Source of the DNA: a virus
DNA length: 41,657 nucleotides
Reading direction: 5' to 3' (one strand)
IMG/VR virus record: IMGVR_UViG_3300002231_001575
Span: 1-41,657 of that record
A program made the translations under genes and the position numbers. Shown piece by piece: positions 27,501-35,546 of this stretch. Positions within the stretch are counted from its first letter, which is position 1. Each line of letters starts with the position of its first letter. Below the pieces are notes generated by a model. It saw only the letters and a list, made by a program, of their open reading frames with translations. It was not told the DNA's origin and searched no databases.

Positions 27501-28504
27501 TCTATCGTTTCGTTATATAAAAATTGTCCAACACGATCTGCACTTAATGTCAACTGAATAAAATCAGATCCAGCTAAACTAGAAGAAATAGCAGATTCTA
27601 CTGTTGCTGTCGCACCACTAACCAAACCAAACACTTTTCTACTGAGCAATTTAGCAGGATCTATCGTTTGTGTGCTCAAACCACTTTCGGCTGTTCCAAC
27701 TAATCCAATAGGATCAATTCTAAGTACAGAAGGAGCATTCCAGTGATTATAATTCGTTGGATATTGATCTCTCCTTCTACCCGAAGCACGAAGCATTTTC
27801 GTCTCTGGATATATCAGTTCTACATCTTCATCAAAAAATATTCTAAAAAGAAACTTAAAAGAATTTTCTGTTCCTCTAGAACGATAAAAATCTCTAAGGT
27901 TTTTAATTGCCTTTACTTTATCTGCGGTTCCGGCCAGCTCTAAAGGAAAACTTGCCGCATATTCTTTTTTAAGAAAAGATAAATAATCATCAAGAGTAAG
28001 ATCAATATCCTGATAATCTAAAAGACTCTTCATCGCGTTTATAGCACCAGCAGGAGCCTTATATACTGTCTCCGAACAAACCGCAATAGCACCACTAGTC
28101 TGCCCATATAATAGTGCATTATCGTTCGTTGAACGAGTTGCCACAAATCGGCTATCAGTACCAGAAATTTTATTCAATATCAGCGTGATTACATTACCAT
28201 CAGGAGAAATAACATAATCATATACTGTTCCTATTCCAGTAGGAATATCAGTTTCCGAATCGGCATACTGATGTAATAACTCTCCAACTTGAAAAGGAGT
28301 TCCATATGTTAATATATCAAATCCATTTCTATCTACCAAATAACCCGGATTCTGGACCAACAAATCCAACGCAATAGGTGGACCTGATAATTCTAAAAAC
28401 TCATAATAGCTTTCCAAAAACTTAATAAAAGTAGGAAAGTCACCACGAACAAAATCGGGAACTTGACTTGCAACAAGAGGAGATGTTTTTGTTTTATAAC
28501 TCAT
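21512..28504 (-). CDS. gp7: Giant gp7-like baseplate wedge initiator with LamG insertion and beta-propeller tail
   Basis: A 2330-residue protein, over twice T4 gp7 (1032). The N-terminus is the marine T4-like gp7 type: VASQVPDFVRGDFPTFIKFL, then YEFLELSG, SFLKKEYAASFPLELAG and IKNLRDFYRSRGTENSFKFL with RIFFDEDVELIYP (to about residue 240). A GGSNFKVGDPVTISGG segment follows near 365. Residues about 500-910 form a LamG/concanavalin-like cassette (TWAFWYKPTANIQHNATIIS near 666, VWHLMAITEDY, LYDEVSYYNRTLANNEIEAL). The family's usual terminal motif, YKQLLYDLAHPAGTKMFG, occurs only near 1365, so a long insertion splits the core. After more carbohydrate-binding-like beta domains, about 1865-2315 carries NHL/propeller-like repeats (PIDIETSPDGTIFVMY, PISIDVNSRQQVFVSS). 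The extra domains probably face outward and may bind glycans. AGGAATATAG precedes the ATG. Confidence 0.85.
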   Translation of the reverse strand: MSYKTKTSPLVASQVPDFVRGDFPTFIKFLESYYEFLELSGPPIALDLLVQNPGYLVDRNGFDILTYGTPFQVGELLHQYADSETDIPTGIGTVYDYVISPDGNVITLILNKISGTDSRFVATRSTNDNALLYGQTSGAIAVCSETVYKAPAGAINAMKSLLDYQDIDLTLDDYLSFLKKEYAASFPLELAGTADKVKAIKNLRDFYRSRGTENSFKFLFRIFFDEDVELIYPETKMLRASGRRRDQYPTNYNHWNAPSVLRIDPIGLVGTAESGLSTQTIDPAKLLSRKVFGLVSGATATVESAISSSLAGSDFIQLTLSADRVGQFLYNETIETDDANNPADGTKIAATISGLVHNININNGGSNFKVGDPVTISGGKGGTAKVSVVGSSGEIREVEITQPGIGYTTTPDITAHGIHTKDRFEEGPTETIFYDDFSAYRPVTIRRNNTPVPVIRASTRFYSVDDNRGPDSALPGGYSSNTQITNDTNLVPVPTLELKAHWKMNGWAGKAEEKGLPLLLRSQYPLGYYTVPEDLRVIPNGLTGSALTTVSKVAAAFLGDGSYYPNSTFIQDSTGHGHHAVAANFNMNQLQRLPVDRRVVGTSNDFVSGMANSVTTSNISLSMVSVSSANIARGGTGWPVGDSPTSGANAEFASGSIGLMSHDEIEEDDQQTWAFWYKPTANIQHNATIISRYAYFDIKVWNPDRSGSLSGGFTSPYQSLNAVPGYYWTSAKYANTTTHGRSIGLADLNITSRMAGAANAEPRSVTTLEAALRQNVWHLMAITEDYKNHKGYFRIHYGDDTEPVYRTWDIDVSANASFSNGYQSQGYSNPTGVYAYNVGRTLNPGIDRYANTRPMTASVHLAGLGQSGDKNVQYTPWAMTNFYQSGGAPGLYDEVSYYNRTLANNEIEALFRNPNRYRPISGKWFVSGYSDVSNVTFTRSETEAGKQKLVANTVRLSLIHTDDIAYRDENTIYKMSVRARRVANSPNNPLGYTNSVSVVANVHFGVVGLKSTNTGSAYVSTKGVDRLTYEYGGDASHQFVHQSANLSSDWTIANAYFQGSSATGSHNGLPDGTYFDYGTPASLQTDVAYMRPYMILNEGVYGANSIPLYPQSNGIIGIGATGNVSFVADRKITTGTSPLGTWFYASIGVITGGGAIYDLNEKSWPITKEYSYIPNGFDADSSRFTTTTNATFLMYSSQDPATRFSLSGAWASDPPATENFCMVQWWEDEQTWVALDDDSTGTFMRFIPDRNLGDFLVAQVVRNVDPGPAGARGLWNPPDGAYITTFFNAHNTIDVDYVKIEAASNAELSSSIAGDFAYAGKPVDDTGQLSSTQKLQDSDYYQIYSYAIESGLSLETYKQLLYDLAHPAGTKMFGIVSGITELVDGESVGDSAEMFLSARRTGEVDLGDISDPDVIDTIVSFFVGTDTIGSADRSTTELDHRSYHDYEAVIGPDTHALFEFANTDVTQPTSSDPISTFTSLPSGRATVAIYGTLPPSGIYPGIGIDVNYPTAFPLADEPARTHKALLEVRAGASAVGQGLVMTSNGSGFAWGSNRSVFSIPTSRSSVLLRYGGGNTDGYNNTDYPTSVYDIQAPFDENNEFRTISPQIPGDRARYLQLKMRVLTQNGYSSVGITDNTVFLQFTGHGQEYNGVSFNQLASLVPDFTRNLGINIPTKIYDYKQTESEKPDKDSLDGFCGDWKIVEFDMWYPRVVNPSSPNLWIELTDLPEDHLMAMRKRPQRPGLDLNSTQSFPIVASDVSINSDMNKTQNVASAWRGETFYNDTTQYRLNGIGELNIRICKDRDSIQFADGATQGVVAYEVDWLNASSTEWEESWTNSTLNDQAATPEAAGSDGFVAPYVLYTANTLSLYPAAPAGFNGNGIIYTVTSNTTGSDPQHTTHIAEFANSEFVYATDPPPSLNGPIDIETSPDGTIFVMYAGALGQISSFVYVYAFPASNTASPYLVLKAGRTTTPDVLPWATSASGLVGYLGVKDFLKIGGSDNSLYVNGGNLIRIRPNASTGSYRAEDTTKTRVLGNDVGVTTIADLEQVQNFYVDDEDRIFYVMRNNPNTVQVVTQTRAPGSSTWEVSSNTAVLLEVGDSGYHKFTPGANLVFCDMAMDDDKNLYVASASQWENSYTSNGHVFKITPNKSGDYAVGCGTISVIANNIPSPISIDVNSRQQVFVSSHAAYDGFASSVGGVFIIDNGDLQLIANGSYYIGTSGATSTTANIYGGRILVGPSYVGNSTSTDYIYDGSVYWSSMRRWDLLAPNHAANTILRITSNTTGGYALTNPSSGANVHLIMSAQFRNGPNDLYVDSGWRPMGIPIALKKQWI

Positions 28505-28512
28505 CTATATTC

Positions 28513-30417
28513 CTAATATTCAGAAACATTTCCATAATTTGGATCTGCCAATGTTCCTTGTATAATTGAAGAATCGTTTACCATCGAAACTATAATCTCA
28601 GATTCTTGAATTGTGATAAGTTGCTCGACATTAGGAACAATATCTTCGTGTTCTGGTGTTGCGATCAATGATATCGATTCACCAGCATTAACAGTAGGCA
28701 AAAAGCTAACTAAAGAAACAACACCCGACCGATAATCGACTGTGCCGACATTCGCATTTAACACCTGACCAGTCGAAGAAATTACTTGCACAACTCCATT
28801 ATAATCTCGCAATTTACACAAAGCATTATCGAAATATGTAAAAGACGAACTCGTTAATGCGCCTTCGTGTGTTGTATGTGGATGAAATATGGGATTAGAG
28901 AAATTTACTGTGTAATTACCAGCATTCGTCGTGCTCGGAACAAACTCTACTCTAATTTTAATACTCATCAAATTATTGCTAATCGCAGGAGAAGAAATAT
29001 CAATTTGCCTGCTTAATTGAGAAGATTTAAAATATGCCTCAAAATTTTCTAAATTATTTTGAGCAAAATCTAATACAGTCAACGACACAATCTTCGCTAA
29101 AGCTGATGGAGTCTGTAATGTTAATTTACTGTCATATTTCACAATAATTGTAGGCTGAATGTAAATATATTTAGGATCAATCAAAACAGGCCGAATAGTG
29201 ACAACATTACTAGGAGTAATAAATTCAGATATAATATTTGTTTTATCGGTATCGCTCAATATATAACCGCTCTTCGGTTTAATCGACATATACACCGCAC
29301 CATAATCTGGAGGTGTGTTTTCCTCTCCTCCCCAAACTCGAATCGCATCTATGTTTGGATATGAAGTCGTTAATTTAGTTCTATAGTCATTTACCGTAAC
29401 AGACCTTCCCTGTGATTCATAATTCAAAGGTGCCAAAAACTTAATAGATGAAATAGACTCTCTAGAGGCACCCCCCGCAGCAGCCTTAATTGTGGTAGTT
29501 GACAGCACAGTATCACTAGTAGAAGGGCGAGGATATGTCGAGGCGCCACTAGCCAGAGGTATAGGATCACACTCAAATATGGTAGCACCATTGCCCAACT
29601 CTTCTTTAGTTAAAGTATAGTTCATCGTAACAATAGATCCAGGTCCTGGTTTTTTACCTACTTGATTATCTCCAAAATAAATTTCAAACTTATTATCAAA
29701 CCCCTCTTGCAACCAATAAACATTATCGTCGGAACTAACTGCTGTTGTATCTGTAACACGGGACCATGCAGTAGACGAAGTACCGCTAACTGCATCAGTA
29801 ATAACCACTTCCAATGTAGACATATCTGCTTCTTCATTTGGTATCTGATACTTCTGATCAGTACCCTCATTTCCGACTATATGCTGAATAGATGAACTGA
29901 TTCCTTCTTTAATCATTACATTTGACGCTTTATATTCAACACCAGACGTAACGCTTGCAGCAGTGATAAGGGAAGTGGGTATAGCCGAATAAGACTTTGT
30001 TGCCAAATAAGTATAGACCGTATTTTCAATTGTTGCCGAAAATACATGATTTGCAGGTATCGTAATCGCTCCAGGATAATCAGCAACCGAACTCTCGAAA
30101 ATAGTAAAAGTGATATCCACAGTGGCAACTGCACCAGTCGGCGATCTTGGCACATAACCCAATTCTTTTGCTCTCGACACTACAGAATTTCTCAATGCTG
30201 CACTGTCTAGAAACATCTCATTTGCGATCATGTTTGCATAAAATCCATTATAATGAGTATTATAAGCAAGAACATCCAGCAGTATGGATAATCCAGAAGA
30301 ATCGAAATCATAATCAGTAAATTCCGATTGACCTCTCATATAGGATTTCAACGAAGTTTTAATTAAATCAAAATCTAACTCGGTAACGTCAATCTTATTT
30401 GTGGTTGATGTGGCCAT
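28513..30417 (-). CDS. gp6: Baseplate wedge protein (gp6-like)
   Basis: gp6 forms the inner ring that holds the wedges together and signals sheath contraction. The 634-residue protein (T4: 660) has the conserved N-terminus VTELDFDLIKTSLKSYMRGQ, YDFDSSGLSILLDVLAYNTH and NGFYANMIANEMFLDSAALR, then VVSRAKELGYVPRSPTGAVA, all typical of gp6 and the related J-like family. The middle contains DYRTKLTTSYPNIDAIRVWG, and the C-terminal part has the propeller-contact type sequence KSSQLSRQIDISSPAISNNL. It begins 3 bases after the gp25 stop. Assignment is very secure. Confidence 0.96.
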   Translation of the reverse strand: MATSTTNKIDVTELDFDLIKTSLKSYMRGQSEFTDYDFDSSGLSILLDVLAYNTHYNGFYANMIANEMFLDSAALRNSVVSRAKELGYVPRSPTGAVATVDITFTIFESSVADYPGAITIPANHVFSATIENTVYTYLATKSYSAIPTSLITAASVTSGVEYKASNVMIKEGISSSIQHIVGNEGTDQKYQIPNEEADMSTLEVVITDAVSGTSSTAWSRVTDTTAVSSDDNVYWLQEGFDNKFEIYFGDNQVGKKPGPGSIVTMNYTLTKEELGNGATIFECDPIPLASGASTYPRPSTSDTVLSTTTIKAAAGGASRESISSIKFLAPLNYESQGRSVTVNDYRTKLTTSYPNIDAIRVWGGEENTPPDYGAVYMSIKPKSGYILSDTDKTNIISEFITPSNVVTIRPVLIDPKYIYIQPTIIVKYDSKLTLQTPSALAKIVSLTVLDFAQNNLENFEAYFKSSQLSRQIDISSPAISNNLMSIKIRVEFVPSTTNAGNYTVNFSNPIFHPHTTHEGALTSSSFTYFDNALCKLRDYNGVVQVISSTGQVLNANVGTVDYRSGVVSLVSFLPTVNAGESISLIATPEHEDIVPNVEQLITIQESEIIVSMVNDSSIIQGTLADPNYGNVSEY

Positions 30418-30420
30418 CTT

Positions 30421-30807
30421 TTACCTAAGCCTTTCGAGAAATAGTGTTACAGTTTGTGGTATACTCTGATTCAATATTCGATATGTTAGCTGTATTGTAT
30501 ATCCATTCTGAGCTGTATCAGGAGAAACCAAAATCTTAATCATTTCAACTCTTGGTTCATAATTTGCAATCGCTTCCGATACAGCAGATTCAATATCCAT
30601 TGCGGTTGCTGGAGAGATATTTTCAAATAATAATCTTCTTATGTTGCTCCCCAATTCGGGTTGGAATAATCTTTCTCCTTTAATAGTAAACAACAAATAC
30701 TGTAGTGCTCTTTTTACTGCAACATCACCTTCACTTACAACTAATTTATTCGTATTAGGATGTACTCTAAACGATAAATCTATATCTCGAAATACGACGG
30801 AAGGCAT
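30421..30807 (-). CDS. gp25: Baseplate wedge protein (gp25-like)
   Basis: gp25 joins sheath, gp6 and gp53 and is the most conserved part of contractile-tail baseplates, also found in type VI secretion systems as TssE. The 128 residues (T4: 132) show VKRALQYLLFTIKGERLFQP and ELGSNIRRLLFENIS, the signature EPR motif in ANYEPRVEMIKI, and a closing strand pair IQLTYRILNQSIPQTVTLFL. An exact late promoter box lies 29 bases upstream of the ATG, so a gp25-gp6-gp7 transcript may start here. Confidence 0.97.
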   Translation of the reverse strand: MPSVVFRDIDLSFRVHPNTNKLVVSEGDVAVKRALQYLLFTIKGERLFQPELGSNIRRLLFENISPATAMDIESAVSEAIANYEPRVEMIKILVSPDTAQNGYTIQLTYRILNQSIPQTVTLFLERLR

Positions 30808-30836
30808 ACTCTATATCCCCTAAAAAACATTATATC

Positions 30837-30844
30837 TATTTATA
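30837..30844 (-). promoter_or_regulatory. T4-type late promoter box TATAAATA
   Basis: Exact TATAAATA on the minus strand in the 40-base gap before gp25, 29 bases from the gp25 ATG. One of only two exact copies found in the window. Position and spacing support use by a gp55-type late sigma factor. Confidence 0.8.
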
Positions 30845-30847
30845 ACA

Positions 30848-32935
30848 TTATGCCAAATTTGCTGTCTCCTGAAATGATGGACTTCCAACTATTTTCATTA
30901 TTGGCGCGACTGATTTATTTTCGGCCAAAGTAAGATAACTTCTTGCTTGAGCCGCAATCGTATTCCATCTATATACCTCATTTTGCGTACCAACATCATA
31001 TGCCAAATAATCAGACTTAAACGATCCAAGCCACATTGTAGTATTTGCGGCAATTTCCTGACTAAAACTGCCATACAAATAAAACAATTCATCGACCTCG
31101 GGGTCAGTTAATATTGTACTATAAAAACGAGCATCACTATACATGGCTTTAATTATTCTACGGTTGGCCAATCTGTTCCCAAAACCACTGAGACATACTG
31201 CTCCATTGCTATATGGAATATGATCATTATTATCACGATCACCATTAACCGTGTACCCAGCATTGTTTACACTTGCAGTCGTCTGTGATGGTAATGTATA
31301 TGTGTTCGTACACTTATGCCCATCATCAACATTATACACATAAATTTTTGCTTTTCCTGGAGTTCCACTCGTGCGATAATCAAACGTCATTGCAATGAAA
31401 TTCCAAACATTCTGTTTTAGTATGTTTTCTCCCACAAGTGTTCTATTTGCGGCGCTCGCTCCCATATCGGCAGGAGTATCCGGATTAGAATCACTAACAG
31501 AAACACCAGAAATAATCAAATCCCAATATGCACCATCAACAAAACCAGGAGAGTAGCCATCACTGCTCGCTGAACTAAAATCGACATTTGCGGCCAATTG
31601 CCACCAATCTGGGCGAGAAATAATTCTTGTTCGGTCACCAATCGCTCCAGTAGGTCGAATCCAAAATGCCCATGTTTGCTGTTCGTAATTTTTCACTTCA
31701 TCATGTTTAGCAAGTCTCAGAGTTCCTCGTGGAGGCCTGATCGGAATAGAGGGAAACGCCAAATCACCCGATCCAAACAATGAATCACCATCCGGATCTG
31801 CAAAGAAAGTTGCGATACAATTTCCAGTTTTTCTGAATGCACCTGCTGGCTGAAGATCAGCATTATCGAGTGCATTAATTTGATACGACCCAAGACTACC
31901 TACAGGAATATTAGGATCATCGGGGCTAGTATAATAGGTCTGACCAAAAAGCGTATAGCTATTCGCATAATCAGGTTTCACTGGACCAAAATTGAATGGA
32001 GTTGCATTTTTTAAATCAATGATATTCTTAGACAAATTAGCATCAAGCCCATCTGGATTTAAAACAAAGCCATCAAGTGGCCACCTTGCAGCCACAATAG
32101 AGCCGCGCCTTTCATTTGTATGTCGTGACAACTCATCAATAATCGTATCTCCCATCTCCCGAACAGTTCGGCAAGTGTTACTAGTTCCAGCATCAAAGGC
32201 AGCAGTTTGTGCGACAGATAACCTAGCAGAATAACTTGTAGCATCTGATGGTATATGAGTGGTTGAATTAGCTGCGGGGCCGGCCAATAAAGTAGACCGA
32301 GTATTTGCATCAATTGATATACTAGAAAACATAGCAGAAATAATATTATCTGTTCCCATATCAGAACTAAAAGAGTCTGACTCTTTATAATTATCTCGAA
32401 CATTTAGTGCCTCGTCTACGTTGGACGTATTATATGTCTCAAACAGAGAAGGTTCAGCATTTGTGCTGCCAACGGAAGAACTTCTACCCAAACCATAACC
32501 AAGAGCAACACCAGAAATAACGTCAATGGTTGAATTTGCACCCATCGTCTGCGATGAGCCATTTGTCGTGACCACATAATCTGGGCTAGTGTTGACTCCA
32601 CTTCTGGCATCTGTATGAAACACAAACGAAGTGCAGGTATTCATATATAGATCCAAAAGATGAAGTATTTCGCTGTGTTGATTAGCATTGTAAGAGTTGG
32701 CAGTGCTAATCGGAGGATTCAATGAATTGGGCCAATCAGTATGATCATATAATATCACACCATCCGAATCTGGCGGCTTTAAATTTCCCATTTCAAGTCT
32801 TTGTGTGGCTGCTTTTTGTTTTAACTCAGCCAAAAATACATTTGCAGCAGCATACGGATTCACAAATACCGTACCGGATTCAATCTCACTAATAACCTTT
32901 TCTACTTTTACTGTGTTCGATGATAACAACGCCAT
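30848..32935 (-). CDS. LamG-domain virion structural protein
   Basis: A 695-residue protein not present in T4. Residues 1-120 (NTVKVEKVISEIESGTVFVN, VFLAELKQKAATQRLEMGNL) look helical and may be the attachment part. Residues about 395-640 form a LamG/concanavalin-like domain: QQTWAFWIRPTGAIGDRTRI, then LKQNVWNFIAMTFDYRTSG and YSDARFYSTILTDPEVDELF. This domain is closely similar to the insertion in the gp7-like protein. LamG folds bind carbohydrates or proteins, so binding of host surface glycan is plausible. The last about 60 residues (YLAYDVGTQNEVYRWNTIAA) are helical. GGAGGATAAATTTATATT precedes the ATG, overlapping the end of the PAAR gene. Confidence 0.75.
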   Translation of the reverse strand: MALLSSNTVKVEKVISEIESGTVFVNPYAAANVFLAELKQKAATQRLEMGNLKPPDSDGVILYDHTDWPNSLNPPISTANSYNANQHSEILHLLDLYMNTCTSFVFHTDARSGVNTSPDYVVTTNGSSQTMGANSTIDVISGVALGYGLGRSSSVGSTNAEPSLFETYNTSNVDEALNVRDNYKESDSFSSDMGTDNIISAMFSSISIDANTRSTLLAGPAANSTTHIPSDATSYSARLSVAQTAAFDAGTSNTCRTVREMGDTIIDELSRHTNERRGSIVAARWPLDGFVLNPDGLDANLSKNIIDLKNATPFNFGPVKPDYANSYTLFGQTYYTSPDDPNIPVGSLGSYQINALDNADLQPAGAFRKTGNCIATFFADPDGDSLFGSGDLAFPSIPIRPPRGTLRLAKHDEVKNYEQQTWAFWIRPTGAIGDRTRIISRPDWWQLAANVDFSSASSDGYSPGFVDGAYWDLIISGVSVSDSNPDTPADMGASAANRTLVGENILKQNVWNFIAMTFDYRTSGTPGKAKIYVYNVDDGHKCTNTYTLPSQTTASVNNAGYTVNGDRDNNDHIPYSNGAVCLSGFGNRLANRRIIKAMYSDARFYSTILTDPEVDELFYLYGSFSQEIAANTTMWLGSFKSDYLAYDVGTQNEVYRWNTIAAQARSYLTLAENKSVAPIMKIVGSPSFQETANLA

Positions 32936-32944
32936 AATATAAAT

Positions 32945-33247
32945 TTATCCTCCGACAAATACGTTTAGGGATCCAGTTATGACAACATTGCCAGGTCCAC
33001 ACGCAATAGTATCACCAACTCTCGACACAGGCATTCCATTTGCAAAAACATTCATAGATCCCTTGGCTAAAAAACCAGGATGGCAACCTTTATCGGGGCA
33101 GCAGTGAACATTAAATCCATCACTAATACGAAGCACAGGTTGCGCATTAATAAAGACATTCAGTGATCCCGGTCCTATAGCATTCTGTGGAGGAAAACAA
33201 TCATGACCACTACTCATAGAAGACATTAGTGCGGCAGGCATTGGCAT
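32945..33247 (-). CDS. PAAR-domain spike tip protein
   Basis: A 100-residue PAAR-repeat protein, the sharp tip on the central spike (compare T4 gp5.4). It has three PAAR-like turns, GPGSLNVFINAQPVLRISDG, KGSMNVFANGMPVSRVGDT and ITGSLNVFVGG, with metal-binding candidates in SSGHDCFPP, VHCCPDKGCHPG and IACGPG. The Cys/His content is unusually high, consistent with a bound Zn or Fe ion holding the tip together. It lies directly downstream of the spike gene, the usual order for a tip protein. AGAGGTGAATTAATT precedes the ATG. Confidence 0.9.
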   Translation of the reverse strand: MPMPAALMSSMSSGHDCFPPQNAIGPGSLNVFINAQPVLRISDGFNVHCCPDKGCHPGFLAKGSMNVFANGMPVSRVGDTIACGPGNVVITGSLNVFVGG

Positions 33248-33261
33248 AATTAATTCACCTC

Positions 33262-35247
33262 TTAGGTATTTAGCAAGATAACTCCAGCAGTATCCTGAAT
33301 CACTGCTGAATTTAAACCAAAATATCCAGATCTAGAATGAAATGGTGATTGCTGCGTAATACTAACTGGCGTAATATAAATTGCACTACCGGCAGAAGAT
33401 AGAACACCAGGGAAAGCTCCAGCAGCACCACATGCAATCGACTGAGCCAGGCCGGCCTGTATTGATTGAGTAATCGTAGTACGAATGCTCAAGAACGTCG
33501 AACTAATATTATACTGACCCCGAACATCCAAATTACTATTAATACCAACTGATTTACTTTCAGATGCCATTACCACCAAAGAACGGTTACCACTCAACGT
33601 CTTTCCAGTAGGACCAAATATACGAGAAGTTGTCTCAGTTCCAATTATATGCGACTCGTTGCCTTTCACTTCTAACTGGTAATCACTACCAATCTTTGTA
33701 GTTCTTTTTCCTGCAATATTTTCATCATACGAGCCAGCAGTAACAAATGCAGCCTCATCTCCATCTACCTTAACATTATATCGACCCTTAACCCATAAAT
33801 TATAATCACCATCAACTTGCTGCGTCAAGTTTCCTTTAGAATAAAGATAACAATCTCCATCTACAGTAACAAAACAAGCACCCTGAATATGTACCGCTTT
33901 ATTGTTTGCCGTCAATTCATAGTTGTCGCCTAAAATTCTAGTAACCTTGGTACCATCAGGATAAACTTCATAATAAGTTCCAATTCTATGCGACTCCTTA
34001 ATCCTCTCTCTTCCTGGTGTGTCATCGGATTCAAAAATATGACCACTCTCAGTTTCCCTTACAGAATTATATGGATACACAGCACCATATGGATCTTCCG
34101 GAAAAGTCAAACCCAATTCAATCCGCTTACCTACAACAGGAGTTGATGCTATCGTAAATGTATGTGCAGGATTAGTTCTTAATGAAATACCTCTAGCCAA
34201 CCTAGAAACATTTGACTCCACGTTATTCGCAACAAGAGGCCAGTTCTCAGATACTTCAACACCACCACCCATAAAATCAGGAACAATTTTTCGAGGAGCT
34301 AACTCTACAATACCATAAGAAACACCCACACCAGAATATGCCGTATCGCTTGGGTTTTTATCTCCTGGCCAAGTTCTCTCGCGATCATCAAAAACAGCAC
34401 CCGCACCAAAAGCAATGTTACTATTTGCTGCTCTTGGTATTTTAGCCTGATACCTCAACTGTGGATAATCATCACCATACTCAATATTAGTAAAAGCTCT
34501 CTGCGCTCTAGTCGGATCGGACTGAGTATCTATTCCAATTGTGCCAACATCTAATTCATACTTCAATGCTAACGATAATGCATCAGAAATTGAACTAACT
34601 TTAAATGTTCCCGTCAAAGGATCAAGAACGCCGGCCGTTTGCATTCCACTTTCGTTCATACTACTAAGAGCATTACCAGCTTCTTCTTTTTTTACAGGAC
34701 CATCTTTTTTCGTAATGCCTTTTACTTGCTTGCTTAAAAGATCAGTAACACTGATATCAGCAGATTTAGACACACCATTATCATCGCCACTCAATAATGC
34801 CGGAAGCTGAAGCGACGAAGCAAAACCACCTAAAGCATCACCAGCAGCAGCACATGCTGCACCAGATAAGAAACCATCAAAATCTTCAGCAGCACTAACT
34901 ATTCCCTGTGCAACTGCTTCTGCTTTCTGAAGATACGAATTTGCCGTATCGATGAAATCATCAAATTGATCTCTTGCCGCATCGATAACAGCATCTTTTG
35001 CAGTATCAATAGCTTCCTGTACATTCTGTTTTATTATATCCTCTACGCCACTAAGACCATCCAATCCTTGCAATCTCATTAGAATTGGATTTGCACCTAA
35101 AACTAAACTGCGCGCTTCTTGTAATATAGGCGATATAACACCCGTCACACTTAAAGGACTACCAAATGAGCTAACGATTGATGATATATCAGTCGGAAAA
35201 CTCAGATCAATACCTGAAAATGAAATGGGGCAAGATTTCTCAGCCAT
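33262..35247 (-). CDS. gp5: gp5-like central spike protein, beta-helix part, no lysozyme domain
   Basis: A 661-residue protein carrying the needle of the cell-puncturing device. The N-terminal about 150 residues are helical (IIKQNVQEAIDTAKDAVIDA, ARDQFDDFIDTANSYLQKAE) and may pack in the hub. The middle is a mixed beta region (LARGISLRTNPAHTFTIAST, then VGKRIELGLTFPEDPYGAVY). From about residue 425, Gp5_C-type octapeptide repeats build a triple-stranded beta-helix: YELTANNKAVHIQG, VDGDCYLYSKGNLTQQVDGD, YNLWVKGRYNVKVDGDEAAF, YQLEVKGNESHIIG. There is no segment resembling the T4 lysozyme domain of gp5. Its start overlaps the OB-fold gene by 8 bases, which suggests translational coupling of two halves of gp5. 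Confidence 0.88.
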   Translation of the reverse strand: MAEKSCPISFSGIDLSFPTDISSIVSSFGSPLSVTGVISPILQEARSLVLGANPILMRLQGLDGLSGVEDIIKQNVQEAIDTAKDAVIDAARDQFDDFIDTANSYLQKAEAVAQGIVSAAEDFDGFLSGAACAAAGDALGGFASSLQLPALLSGDDNGVSKSADISVTDLLSKQVKGITKKDGPVKKEEAGNALSSMNESGMQTAGVLDPLTGTFKVSSISDALSLALKYELDVGTIGIDTQSDPTRAQRAFTNIEYGDDYPQLRYQAKIPRAANSNIAFGAGAVFDDRERTWPGDKNPSDTAYSGVGVSYGIVELAPRKIVPDFMGGGVEVSENWPLVANNVESNVSRLARGISLRTNPAHTFTIASTPVVGKRIELGLTFPEDPYGAVYPYNSVRETESGHIFESDDTPGRERIKESHRIGTYYEVYPDGTKVTRILGDNYELTANNKAVHIQGACFVTVDGDCYLYSKGNLTQQVDGDYNLWVKGRYNVKVDGDEAAFVTAGSYDENIAGKRTTKIGSDYQLEVKGNESHIIGTETTSRIFGPTGKTLSGNRSLVVMASESKSVGINSNLDVRGQYNISSTFLSIRTTITQSIQAGLAQSIACGAAGAFPGVLSSAGSAIYITPVSITQQSPFHSRSGYFGLNSAVIQDTAGVILLNT

Positions 35248-35542
35248 TGAATGCCCCTGTATTGATTGTTCCTAATACTACACGATCTTGAAATGATCTT
35301 CCGTCTCTACAAAAACCTACAACCCACGTTCCCTCTTTTGGTGGATGTACAACCTGATCGTTGTTGAATGATAACATTGGATATGCCCAAGGTAAATCAT
35401 CCGTTGGTTGAATATTCCTATCTTCATTGTCCACACCAAAAGCACGAACGCGGACTCGACCAATACCAAAAGGATCCATTCTATCTTCTATTATTCCGAC
35501 AAACCAATAAAACGATCCATCACTACCAAGACCAGTTTTCAT
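35240..35542 (-). CDS. gp5 OB-fold domain as a separate gene
   Basis: A 100-residue protein equivalent to the N-terminal OB-fold of T4 gp5, which sits on the gp27 hub trimer. Recognisable parts are FYWFVGIIEDRMDPFGIGRV, RVRAFGVDNED, LPWAYPMLSF and HPPKEGTWVVGFCRDGRSFQ, then RVVLGTINTGAFNG. In T4 the OB domain, lysozyme and beta-helix are one chain of 575 residues; here the OB domain stands alone and its stop lies inside the spike gene start. The AAAGG used as ribosome-binding site is in the end of the kinase-like gene. Confidence 0.88.
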   Translation of the reverse strand: MKTGLGSDGSFYWFVGIIEDRMDPFGIGRVRVRAFGVDNEDRNIQPTDDLPWAYPMLSFNNDQVVHPPKEGTWVVGFCRDGRSFQDRVVLGTINTGAFNG

Positions 35543-35546
35543 AATT

